Shown piece by piece: positions 46,715 to 53,640 of a stretch of DNA of 64,000 nucleotides (within the stretch, counting starts at the first letter, position 1; every line of letters starts with the position of its first letter). The stretch lies in assembly GCF_009830125.1 (NCBI RefSeq), contig NZ_WUPT01000002.1, positions 682,001 to 746,000 on the forward strand. The letters run 5' to 3'. A model generated the notes under the pieces. It ran no database searches, was not told the origin of the DNA, and worked only from the letters and a program-made list of their open reading frames with translations. Origin of the DNA: Kangsaoukella pontilimi (GTDB lineage Bacteria > Pseudomonadota > Alphaproteobacteria > Rhodobacterales > Rhodobacteraceae). Made by a program: the position numbers and the translations under genes.

Positions 46715-47359
46715 TCAGTAGAGGTACTTTCTCATTGACTGGAATATCTTCTCAATTTGTTCATTGCTCGCATCGGCGCTGATATGAATCTGAACATTAA
46801 CGTTCAACGGTATTTCTTTTGATGAAGAAATGCTGCTATCCTCTTTTTGTGCGGATATATGGGCATCATTTGGCTTCGTTTTGGGCTTTGCAGATGCTAT
46901 AGTTGGCGTGGCCTTTTCTTGCTTCTGATTGGTGGTGAGCGGTTCTCCCGGCTCAGGTGACGCAATCATTGCAAAGGTTGCAGCCTTGTTATTCGCCGAG
47001 CCAGAGCCGAGTCCATCAAGCATGAACCACTGTTTTGCCTTCTCTCTATCAACAGATTTCGTATCTAAAGTCTGAAGGAGTTCGTCTGGGTAAGCATGTG
47101 AAAGGATGCCTTGAACAGCGTCACTGTATGTCTCGTCAATTCGCCATTTGAGCGCTAATTCAGACGGCTTTCCATCCTCGTCCACCATTCCAATCTTTTG
47201 AAGTTCCCTCAAGTACGCCTTGGCTGCCGTTTCTTGCACTTCAAATCGTACTGCCAGCATTTTGGGTGTAAGTTGGACGGAAGGTTTTGAAATTAGTATT
47301 TCACGAAAGCCCCACCAAATAGGCTTTGGAAGCTGGGGATAATTTTTTTGTTCGCTCAT
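46715..47359 (-). CDS. DUF5343 protein, partner of the HEPN/Ymh gene
   Basis: A 214-residue protein. The N-terminal half ('LTPKMLAVRFEVQETAAKAYLRELQKIGMVDEDGK') looks like a winged helix, as in DUF5343; a polar linker follows, then a conserved-looking C-terminal patch 'LNVNVQIHISADASNEQIEKIF'. First gene of the AT-rich pair. It could be a DNA- or RNA-binding sensor or the antitoxin; that is inference from position only. Confidence 0.75.
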   Translation of the reverse strand: MSEQKNYPQLPKPIWWGFREILISKPSVQLTPKMLAVRFEVQETAAKAYLRELQKIGMVDEDGKPSELALKWRIDETYSDAVQGILSHAYPDELLQTLDTKSVDREKAKQWFMLDGLGSGSANNKAATFAMIASPEPGEPLTTNQKQEKATPTIASAKPKTKPNDAHISAQKEDSSISSSKEIPLNVNVQIHISADASNEQIEKIFQSMRKYLY

Positions 47360-47522
47360 AATAGGCCCATGAATTTCCTCTGATTGGATGGCAGGATAGG
47401 TTGCAACCGTGAGGCGAGCAAGTGATTACGACGTATACTCTTCTGAGACTCATGTTCCAAAGCGCAGCCCCCCGAAACCAAACCCCCACCCCCCGCGTTC
47501 CTCCCCCAAAGGAGCCACGCCC

Positions 47523-47930
47523 ATGCAAGTCCTCACCCTCTACGCCGTCACCGCCGTCATCTTCCTCGCCCTCGACGCGGTCATGCTCAACACCGTCATC
47601 GCGCCCATGTTCCGCGAGGCGCTGGGCGATCAGGTGCTGGACAGCCCGCGCTTCGCCGCGGCGGCCGTCTTCTACCTGTTCTATGTCCTGGGCCTGCTGA
47701 TCCTCGTCTCATGGCCCGCCTTCCGGGACGGCGACATCGTCCGGGCGCTCTGGCAGGGCGCGCTTCTGGGGGCGGTCGCCTATGGCACCTACGAGATGAC
47801 CAACTACGCCACGCTCCGTGACTGGCAGCCCCACATGGTCGCCACCGACTGGGCCTGGGGTACGGTCCTGATCGCCGTGTCCTCGGCGGGAGGCGTATGG
47901 GCCACGCGGGCGCTCTTCGGCCCGGCCTGA
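47523..47930 (+). CDS. DUF2177 membrane protein
   Basis: A 135-residue protein with four membrane helices and the DUF2177 signatures 'FLALDAVMLNTVIAPMFREALGD' and 'GAVAYGTYEMTNYATLRDW'. AAAGGAG precedes the ATG; longer readings run into the AT-rich upstream region and are rejected. Function of the family unknown. Confidence 0.88.
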   Translation: MQVLTLYAVTAVIFLALDAVMLNTVIAPMFREALGDQVLDSPRFAAAAVFYLFYVLGLLILVSWPAFRDGDIVRALWQGALLGAVAYGTYEMTNYATLRDWQPHMVATDWAWGTVLIAVSSAGGVWATRALFGPA

Positions 47931-48163
47931 GGCGTTTGGGCGGCCACGGTCCCCGGCTGACGAACATGCCGGAGCATACCTGCGGCTCCGCCCGTTCGCG
48001 CCTCGATCCCGTGATCTGCAGAAGGCGGATCGCGTGGGGGGCCGCCGGACCGATTGCCGCCTGCGGCGGACCGGCGCCCAGCCTGCGACACCCCGTCCCT
48101 CTGCCAATCCGCGCGGGCCGCACTCTCTTCCCCTGTCCAAGCAGACGAAGGAAGGGAACCCAC

Positions 48164-48379
48164 ATGCTTCAGAACCTCGCCGCCCTCGGCCTGATCCTCG
48201 ACAGCCCCGCCACCGCAAAGGGCCGCGCCGCCCATGATGCGGGCGCGGGGACAGAGGCCAACCCCTTCGAGCAGAGCACGCGGCTCCACACCGAATGGCT
48301 CTTCGGCTGGAAGGACGCCCGCCGCCACGCCGCAAACCGGCTCGAAGACCCGGCCCGCCCCGCACGAAAGGCGGGCTGA
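48164..48379 (+). CDS. RMF-like small protein (Rmf/CrpP fold)
   Basis: A 71-residue protein. 'KGRAAHDAGAGTEANPFEQST' and 'HTEWLFGWKDARR' resemble ribosome modulation factor (G-x-x-A...NP-F...W-x-x-GW-x-x-A), which dimerises ribosomes in stationary phase; the CrpP group shares the fold. GAAGG precedes the ATG. The resemblance is short but includes the core Trp and Gly-Trp positions. Confidence 0.7.
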   Translation: MLQNLAALGLILDSPATAKGRAAHDAGAGTEANPFEQSTRLHTEWLFGWKDARRHAANRLEDPARPARKAG

Positions 48380-48386
48380 GCCCGGA

Positions 48387-48623
48387 CTATTCGCCCTGAC
48401 CGGACTCGTAGGTCTCCTCGACATAGAGAATGTTCCGCATCGGCACGATCTTGTCGACGCGGCCCAACTCGGTCTGAGTGCGGAGCTTGATGAAATTGTC
48501 GCCGACCTCGACCAGCTGGCCATCCAGCACGCGGTCGGCGGCGGTGGCCTCGTTCTCTTTGAGGATAAAGCGATAGCGATAGCCCTGGGGCAGGGGGAAC
48601 CGGATTTCACGAATGACGGGCAT
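48387..48623 (-). CDS. Conserved small hypothetical protein
   Basis: A 78-residue, probably beta-rich soluble protein ('VIREIRFPLPQGYRYRFIL', 'LVEVGDNFIKLRTQTELGRVD'), acidic at the C-terminus. AGAGAGG lies before the ATG of MPVIREI. Convergent with the RMF-like gene, eight bases apart. Not recognised. Confidence 0.7.
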   Translation of the reverse strand: MPVIREIRFPLPQGYRYRFILKENEATAADRVLDGQLVEVGDNFIKLRTQTELGRVDKIVPMRNILYVEETYESGQGE

Positions 48624-48754
48624 GAATGACCTCTCTTCTGTAATGCCGTGAGCATGGCCCGCGATATGCGCGTCTGTCAAAAGCCGGGTGACGCTTCACA
48701 TTTCTGCCGTATTCTCCCGTCACCTTTCGGGGTAAATGAACGGCAGGGGGCCGC

Positions 48755-49036
48755 ATGACGCTCCTCAACAAACTCTGGGCCATCGGCACCTTCGGCGTGG
48801 GGCTCTATCTCGGCGGCGCGGTGATGCTGGGTTTCACCCCCGGCCTTCAGTCGGGCATCGGCCTTTTCGAGCGCCTCGGCGCCGTTTTCGTCAAGGTCTC
48901 GGCCGAAATCGGCCCGTTCCTGACCGGGCTCGGGATCATCGTCCTCGGCGGCGTCCTCGGAGTGCTGAGCCTCTTCAGCGATCTCCGCGACGGGACCGGT
49001 CCCTTCGTCGATGGTGACGGCGGCGACGGCGACTGA
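48755..49036 (+). CDS. Small membrane protein
   Basis: A 93-residue protein with two hydrophobic segments ('LWAIGTFGVGLYLGGAVMLGF', 'IGPFLTGLGIIVLGGVLGVL') and an acidic Gly/Asp tail. AGGGGG precedes the ATG. Not recognised. Confidence 0.65.
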   Translation: MTLLNKLWAIGTFGVGLYLGGAVMLGFTPGLQSGIGLFERLGAVFVKVSAEIGPFLTGLGIIVLGGVLGVLSLFSDLRDGTGPFVDGDGGDGD

Positions 49037-49043
49037 CCTCTCC

Positions 49044-49100
49044 CCTTCGCCTGTTCGAAAATATCCCGGGGGAGGGCCAGAGGCCCGGGGGCGGAGCCCC
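49044..49100 (-). repeat. Dispersed intergenic repeat, copy C (inverted)
   Basis: On the minus strand GGGGCTCCGCCCC, then CCCCCGGGATATTTTCGAACAGGCGAAGG. The ATATTT(T)CG.AACAGGCGAAG end matches copies A and B; the middle differs. Confidence 0.7.
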
Positions 49101-49143
49101 AAATCGCTGGCATCGGAGCCGCGATCCCGCTAGCCTCGCGCTC

Positions 49144-49578
49144 ATGAAACCCCACATGCTTCTCCCCGCTCTCGTCCTGTCCGCCTGCGCCGGTGCCGTT
49201 CAGGTCGGCCCCGCCGCGCCGGACACAGACCCCGTCGTCATCGGGACCGGTACGGGCGCCTCGCCCAATACAATCGTGGTCTATCGCGGCGCTACCTTCG
49301 GCCCGGTAACCAACGCGCTCACCAACCCCGCGCTGACGCTTGACGGGCGGTCGGTCGGCACCTGCCGGGTGGGGGCACCGCTGGTGGTGCGGGTGCCGGA
49401 TGGAACCTGGGAAATCGGTGCGATCACCGGAAGCGGCACGATCAGCCGTGCCGTGACGGTCTCGGGCGGGGAAACCGCTTATCTGCAATGCGGGACCGAG
49501 GCCAGCCTCGCCCTTGGGCCAAGGCCCGACCTGCAACCCGTGTCGGTCGAAACCGGCCAGCGTCAGGCCGGTCTCTGA
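49144..49578 (+). CDS. Small predicted lipoprotein
   Basis: A 144-residue protein with a signal peptide and lipobox 'LVLSAC' (Cys18), then a beta-rich domain ('VIGTGTGASPNTIVVYRGA', 'VVRVPDGTWEIGAITGSG'). The 'DGTWEIGA' and 'GETAYLQCG' segments recall small DUF2846-like lipoproteins, but I cannot name the family. Convergent with the cold-shock gene. Confidence 0.7.
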   Translation: MKPHMLLPALVLSACAGAVQVGPAAPDTDPVVIGTGTGASPNTIVVYRGATFGPVTNALTNPALTLDGRSVGTCRVGAPLVVRVPDGTWEIGAITGSGTISRAVTVSGGETAYLQCGTEASLALGPRPDLQPVSVETGQRQAGL

Positions 49579-49588
49579 AGTCCAAAAG

Positions 49589-49795
49589 TCAGATCGCCTT
49601 GAGATCGCCCGCCATCTGGCGGCCGTCCCGGCCCTCGATCAATTCGAAGGCGACTTTCTGATTGTCCGCCAGCCCGGTCATCCCGGCGCGTTCGACGGCA
49701 GAAATGTGAACGAATATGTCCTTGCCCCCGTCATCGGGGGCGATAAACCCGTAACCCTTTGTGGTATTGAACCATTTCACGGTGCCAGTCGGCAT
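49589..49795 (-). CDS. Cold-shock protein
   Basis: A 68-residue CspA-family protein with RNP1-like 'KGYGFIAPDDGGKD' and RNP2-like 'IFVHISAVERAG'. It binds single-stranded RNA or DNA and melts RNA structures. It has a long upstream region (about 170 bases to the next gene), as usual for csp leaders. Confidence 0.95.
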   Translation of the reverse strand: MPTGTVKWFNTTKGYGFIAPDDGGKDIFVHISAVERAGMTGLADNQKVAFELIEGRDGRQMAGDLKAI

Positions 49796-49966
49796 GATAG
49801 CTTCCTTCGCGATAGTCTCCGCCGCGGTAGCCGGCGGCCGTCAAAGCCGCATCGCGGATCAGACAGGCCGCGCGTCATGCAGTCGCCAGATGCCCGATGC
49901 GCAATTGACTCTGGCCTCGTTGGCCAAAAAAACAAGGAAAACATTCGTGACAAGGCGATTCCCGGA

Positions 49967-50302
49967 ATGATCACGCTTTACGGACTGAAGACTTGCGACA
50001 CCTGCCGGAAGGCATTGAAGGCGCTTGAAGCGGGGGCGCCGGGCCCCGTCACCTTCCGCGACATCCGGGCCGAGCGTCTGACCGCCGCCGAGCGCGCGCG
50101 GTTTCTGGGCGCTTTCGGTGAGAAGCTGGTGAACACCCGCTCGACCACCTGGCGCGGTCTGGACGAGGCGGAGAGGGCGGGCGATCCGGACGCGCTCCTA
50201 GAGGCGCATCCGGCTCTGATGAAGCGGCCGGTCATCGACGGGCCGGGCGGCCTGACCCTTGGCTGGGACAAGGCCGCTCAGGCCGCACATCTGTCGACTT
50301 AA
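49967..50302 (+). CDS. ArsC/Spx-family reductase-like protein
   Basis: A 111-residue thioredoxin-fold protein. 'MITLYGLKTCDTCRKALKALE' carries the N-terminal Cys (CxxC) and 'LMKRPVIDGPGGLTLGW' the C-terminal Arg-Pro motif of the ArsC/YffB family. YffB-type members use glutathione, and true arsenate reduction is unproven. Divergent from cspA; its end overlaps the end of the DoxX gene. Confidence 0.88.
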   Translation: MITLYGLKTCDTCRKALKALEAGAPGPVTFRDIRAERLTAAERARFLGAFGEKLVNTRSTTWRGLDEAERAGDPDALLEAHPALMKRPVIDGPGGLTLGWDKAAQAAHLST

Positions 50303-50883
50303 GCGGCTGCCTGCCGCGCGGCATCCCGGCCATCGGCGCGACCGCTCAGCAGGCGGTCGACCGACAAGGGGCCGCCGCCCCGGAAGACGAGGTAGAGCAG
50401 GACGAAGACCCAGAACGCGCGCTGGTCCAGAATGATGCTGTCCGGCATCCGATCGAACCAAGCCCCGAGCGTGCCTTGTGCGATCCCGCCGTGGCCGAAC
50501 AGGTCGACCCAGCTTTGGACCACGATAAAGCCGATCATGCCGAGCGCCGCGAGCCGCGTGAAAAGGCCCAGCACGATGGCGAGCGGCAGCAGGAACTCCG
50601 CCCATGTGCCGGCGACGACCACGGCCCAGTGAAACGCGCCGAGCGCCGAAAAATCATAGCCCGCAGCCTCGACCGTCTTGGGGAAGATCTGGATATAGGC
50701 GCCGTCGGAGGGGAACAGAAAGCCGAGCGGGCCGTCCCCCAGCTTGGTCGCGCCGGAATTCCAGTAGTAGAGAAGAAGCGTCGCCGCGAAGACGAAGCGG
50801 GCGAGTGTCGTCATCACCGGCACCGTCAGGCGTTCCAGCCCGCCGAACAGGCCGTCATGGATTTGGGTCAGGGCGCGGATCAT
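50299..50883 (-). CDS. DoxX-family membrane protein (bufferin operon)
   Basis: A 194-residue protein with four membrane helices. 'RFVFAATLLLYYWNSGATKL' and 'TWAEFLLPLAIVLGLFTRLAALGM' are DoxX signatures. Last gene of the DUF2282-DUF692-DUF2063-DoxX operon, matching gigABCD in Caulobacter. Overlaps the DUF2063 gene by ATGA. Probably an electron-transfer membrane accessory; exact role unknown. Confidence 0.9.
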   Translation of the reverse strand: MIRALTQIHDGLFGGLERLTVPVMTTLARFVFAATLLLYYWNSGATKLGDGPLGFLFPSDGAYIQIFPKTVEAAGYDFSALGAFHWAVVVAGTWAEFLLPLAIVLGLFTRLAALGMIGFIVVQSWVDLFGHGGIAQGTLGAWFDRMPDSIILDQRAFWVFVLLYLVFRGGGPLSVDRLLSGRADGRDAARQAAA

Positions 50884-51635
50884 CGGACATCTCCCAGGTC
50901 GGTGATGGCGCCATGGCTCATGAGCAGCGCCAGGATTGCGGTCAGGTCGGTATCGGGCGTGGCCTCGGCCGCCGCCTCTACCGCGCCGCCGAAGGATGCG
51001 CCCGACTGAAGCGCCTCCAGAAACGCGCCCCCGCCCGGCGGCAACAGGACGGGAACAGGGTCATACTCGGGACGGAAAACGGCTACATCCTCGGCGGCCA
51101 TCGCGGGTTTGGGCGCACCGTCTTCTGTGTTGAACCGCCAGATCGCATGGACGGGCCAGCGCGACCGGATCAGCCGAAAGGACGGCGCCAGCGTCACGCG
51201 CCGCGCCATAAGGTCTTCGGGCGCGAGCGCCCCGATCTCGGCGGGTGCCACGGGCGCGGCGTCGGCGGCGTGATAGCTCTCTCTTAGTGCCAGTTCCAGC
51301 CGGGCGACATCGGGCAGGTATCCTATGCCGGCGGTCGGTCCAAACGCGGCGAGAAAGGCAGGCATGTCGCTGCCGTAAAACATCATCACGGGCGAGCGAG
51401 GCGGATGCTGGCGCAGAAACGCGCCGGCCAGCAGCTTGAAATTCGCCGCGCCCACCAGCTTCGCAACAACCGGAAACGCTGTTTCCAGCGCCTCCGTCAA
51501 CGAAAAGGCAACGTTGTTGCGGTAGACGTCAAAGCGTCGACCTGCTGGGGCGCCGGCCCCGTCGCTCAATCCCTCGGGGCGCGGGGCCGTCGCATCCAGA
51601 AGGGCGGTGCGAAATGTCGTCTGGTCGACGATCAC
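50880..51635 (-). CDS. bufC: DUF2063 protein, MNIO partner (BufC/HvfC type)
   Basis: A 251-residue protein with the DUF2063 N-terminal domain ('[28 protein letters not shown]', '[19 protein letters not shown]'). These bind the leader of the precursor peptide and present it to the DUF692 enzyme. The GTG overlaps the DUF692 stop (GTGA), so earlier starts inside that gene are rejected. Confidence 0.9.
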   Translation of the reverse strand: MIVDQTTFRTALLDATAPRPEGLSDGAGAPAGRRFDVYRNNVAFSLTEALETAFPVVAKLVGAANFKLLAGAFLRQHPPRSPVMMFYGSDMPAFLAAFGPTAGIGYLPDVARLELALRESYHAADAAPVAPAEIGALAPEDLMARRVTLAPSFRLIRSRWPVHAIWRFNTEDGAPKPAMAAEDVAVFRPEYDPVPVLLPPGGGAFLEALQSGASFGGAVEAAAEATPDTDLTAILALLMSHGAITDLGDVR

Positions 51636-52492
51636 GACGCCACCAGGCTCAGCGCCTTGGCCGCGCGGGCGGCTTCGGCTTCGAGGACGGGCCACTCGGG
51701 CACGTCATTGTCCCATTCGACAAGCGTGGGGCGCGGACCGGATTTCTCGAGTGTTATCGCCAGAAGGGTCCAGACAGGGTCCGCGATCTCGCGTCCGTGG
51801 CTGTCGATCAGGAGGGGTGCGCCATGGTCATCCTCATCCTCGTCATGTCCGCCAAGATGGATCTCTCCAACCAGGTCCAGCGGAAAGGCCTCGATATAGC
51901 TGACGGGATCGGTGCCGAGATTGGTGGCGCTGACAAAGACGTTGTTCACATCCAGAAGCAGCCCGCATCCCGTACGTCGCGCGACTTCCGCCAGGAAATC
52001 GGTCTCGGACATCGTGCTTTCGTCGAAGGCCAGATAGGAAGACGGGTTCTCCAGCAGCATCCGTCGGCCCAGAACCTCTTGCACCTCGTCGATGTGATCG
52101 GCCACGCGGGCAAGCGTCGCCTCTGTGTAGGGCAGGGGAAGAAGATCGTTCAGAAAGGCGCTGTCATGGGTCGACCACGCCAGATGTTCGGAAAAGCTGG
52201 CCGGGTTCAGCCAGTCGCACAGGCGCTTGAGTCGCGCGAGGTGGTCAGGGTCGAGTCGCCCCTCTCCGCCGATAGACAGGCCGACGCCATGGACGGAAAA
52301 AGCGAAGCGCTCGGCAAGGTGGCGTAGCTGCGCCAAGGGCCGCCCACCGTCGCCCATGTAGTTCTCGGCGTGGATTTCCAGCCAGCGGACGCAGCCCGGA
52401 TCGCTGACGATCGCCTGGAAGTGCTGCGGCTTGTAGCCGACACCGGGCGCGTCCGGCAGGCGGTCGAAACGGTGGTGCGTAGCATCTAACAT
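51632..52492 (-). CDS. bufB: DUF692 multinuclear iron oxidase (BufB type)
   Basis: A 286-residue TIM-barrel enzyme. '[34 protein letters not shown]', '[10 protein letters not shown]', '[19 protein letters not shown]' and '[16 protein letters not shown]' hold the conserved Glu/His/Asp/Asn iron ligands. DUF692 enzymes modify Cys residues of the partner peptide, in bufferins to thiooxazoles. It lies 65 bases downstream of the precursor gene, with a strong stem-loop between. Confidence 0.93.
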   Translation of the reverse strand: MLDATHHRFDRLPDAPGVGYKPQHFQAIVSDPGCVRWLEIHAENYMGDGGRPLAQLRHLAERFAFSVHGVGLSIGGEGRLDPDHLARLKRLCDWLNPASFSEHLAWSTHDSAFLNDLLPLPYTEATLARVADHIDEVQEVLGRRMLLENPSSYLAFDESTMSETDFLAEVARRTGCGLLLDVNNVFVSATNLGTDPVSYIEAFPLDLVGEIHLGGHDEDEDDHGAPLLIDSHGREIADPVWTLLAITLEKSGPRPTLVEWDNDVPEWPVLEAEAARAAKALSLVAS

Positions 52493-52514
52493 GGGCGAAA
52501 TCCGACAGTCAGAT

Positions 52515-52542
52515 CGCGCCCCCGGACCGATCCGGAGGCGCG
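52515..52542 (-). other. Stem-loop between bufA and bufB
   Basis: On the minus strand CGCGCCTCCGGA and TCCGGGGGCGCG form a 12-bp stem (one G-U pair) with a TCGG loop and no T-run after it. It could stabilise the bufA message or slow read-through, keeping peptide above enzyme. Confidence 0.7.
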
Positions 52543-52558
52543 GGTGATCAAATGTGCC

Positions 52559-52864
52559 TTACGCGGGCAGGTCGCGCTCGAGCGCTTCCAGCGAGCCTTC
52601 GCGCTCGGTGCCATCCGCCATCGCGGGCAGCTCGATTTCGGTGCAGGTGCCGGCATCCACCAGCGTCCAGGCGTTGCCCTGATAGTCGACCGTCGAGGTG
52701 CCGGCGCAGGTGGTGCCGGGGCCGGCCGCGCAGTCGTTCTTGCCGGCAAGCGAAACGCCGTAGCACTTTTCCTTGGCCTGGGCATGGGCCGGCGCGCTGA
52801 GCGAAGCGGTGAGGGCGGCAGCGACGGCGCCGGCGACGGCAAGGGTTTTGGTGGTGTTCGACAT
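52559..52864 (-). CDS. bufA: DUF2282 precursor peptide, bufferin-1-like (BufA)
   Basis: A 101-residue exported protein: signal peptide ending 'SAPAHA', then a core with four Cys ('[22 protein letters not shown]', '[10 protein letters not shown]') and a charged C-terminal tail. This is the DUF2282 signature; homologues in Caulobacter (gig operon) are DUF692-modified peptides that bind copper in the periplasm. AAGGAG precedes the ATG. First gene of the operon. The metal here is inferred from the family. Confidence 0.93.
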   Translation of the reverse strand: MSNTTKTLAVAGAVAAALTASLSAPAHAQAKEKCYGVSLAGKNDCAAGPGTTCAGTSTVDYQGNAWTLVDAGTCTEIELPAMADGTEREGSLEALERDLPA

Positions 52865-53127
52865 GGAAAAACTCCTTATTCGGTATGTGTTCTATTGTTT
52901 CGTAAGCCACGTCGGGGCGGCTGTTCCCGACATAGGAGCAAAGCGCCATCACGCGCCAATCACACGCGCGTCAAACACGGCAAAGTCAGCGTCTGAAACA
53001 AATGATAAATCCGCATTTGACTAAAATCCGCGGCAATTAGAGCGCCGGATTCATGTCTGCGCAACCTCGGGTTAACGCCTGCGACCGTAACTCCCCGGCA
53101 CCTGTGTTTGTGAGAGTGTTACCTACC

Positions 53128-53640
53128 ATGAGACTTATGACGCTTGTTTTGCTGGGCGGTATGGCCGTGTTCGGCGGTCCCGCCATCGCCAATCCCATGC
53201 CGACCCCGGTCACGCTTGAGCCTATTCAGCATGCCGATGCGAGCCTGACCCTCCGCTCTGCTGACGGGCAGGAACACCGACTGGATATGTCGGCGATCGA
53301 GGCTCTTCCGACCTACCGTGTCGAAACGACCACCCCCTGGCGTGAGGAAGCCGCGGTTTTCGACGGCGTGCTGCTGAGTGATCTGCTCGGCGCCTACGGG
53401 CTCGACGAAACCGACTCGCTTCTTGTGACGGCCGAGAACGATTACACGACGGTTTTCGAGCGGATCGTCTGGCAATCCGAACCGATACTTGTCGCCACAC
53501 GCGTGAACGGCCGGCCCATCTCGCGGCGTGAGCGGGGACCGATCCTTTTCGTGCTGGAGGCCGGCGCCTATGCTTCGTCCGACGTGGCGCGGGAACAGCA
53601 TCTTGTCTGGATGGCGGCGCGGATCGAACCATCTGAATGA
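53128..53640 (+). CDS. Periplasmic molybdopterin-binding-fold protein
   Basis: A 170-residue exported protein with a signal peptide and a SUOX/YedY-like oxidoreductase fold: 'SAIEALPTYRVETTTPWREEAAVFDGVLLSDLLGAYG' and 'LFVLEAGAYASSD'. The Cys that binds molybdopterin in true enzymes is absent from the usual position, so it is more likely a binding or sensor module. Its stop overlaps the ATG of the GGDEF-EAL gene (ATGA). Confidence 0.82.
   Translation: MRLMTLVLLGGMAVFGGPAIANPMPTPVTLEPIQHADASLTLRSADGQEHRLDMSAIEALPTYRVETTTPWREEAAVFDGVLLSDLLGAYGLDETDSLLVTAENDYTTVFERIVWQSEPILVATRVNGRPISRRERGPILFVLEAGAYASSDVAREQHLVWMAARIEPSE

Larger units (their letters stand above)
46180..47400. mobile_element. 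AT-rich two-gene island after thyX
   Basis: This stretch is markedly AT-richer than both neighbours: two 60-base lines counted by hand gave 38% and 45% GC, while flanking genes look well above 60%. It contains only the two minus-strand genes below. I see no integrase, inverted repeats or target-site duplication, so the mode of arrival is unknown; the boundaries given are approximate. Confidence 0.6.

Noticed and set aside
46180-47400. Prophage or integrative element
   Set aside because: Only two genes; no integrase, structural phage gene, tRNA target or flanking direct repeat was found.
47931-48163. Upstream extension of the RMF-like gene
   Set aside because: The frame is open but has no coding-like pattern, and the internal ATG has a good ribosome-binding site.
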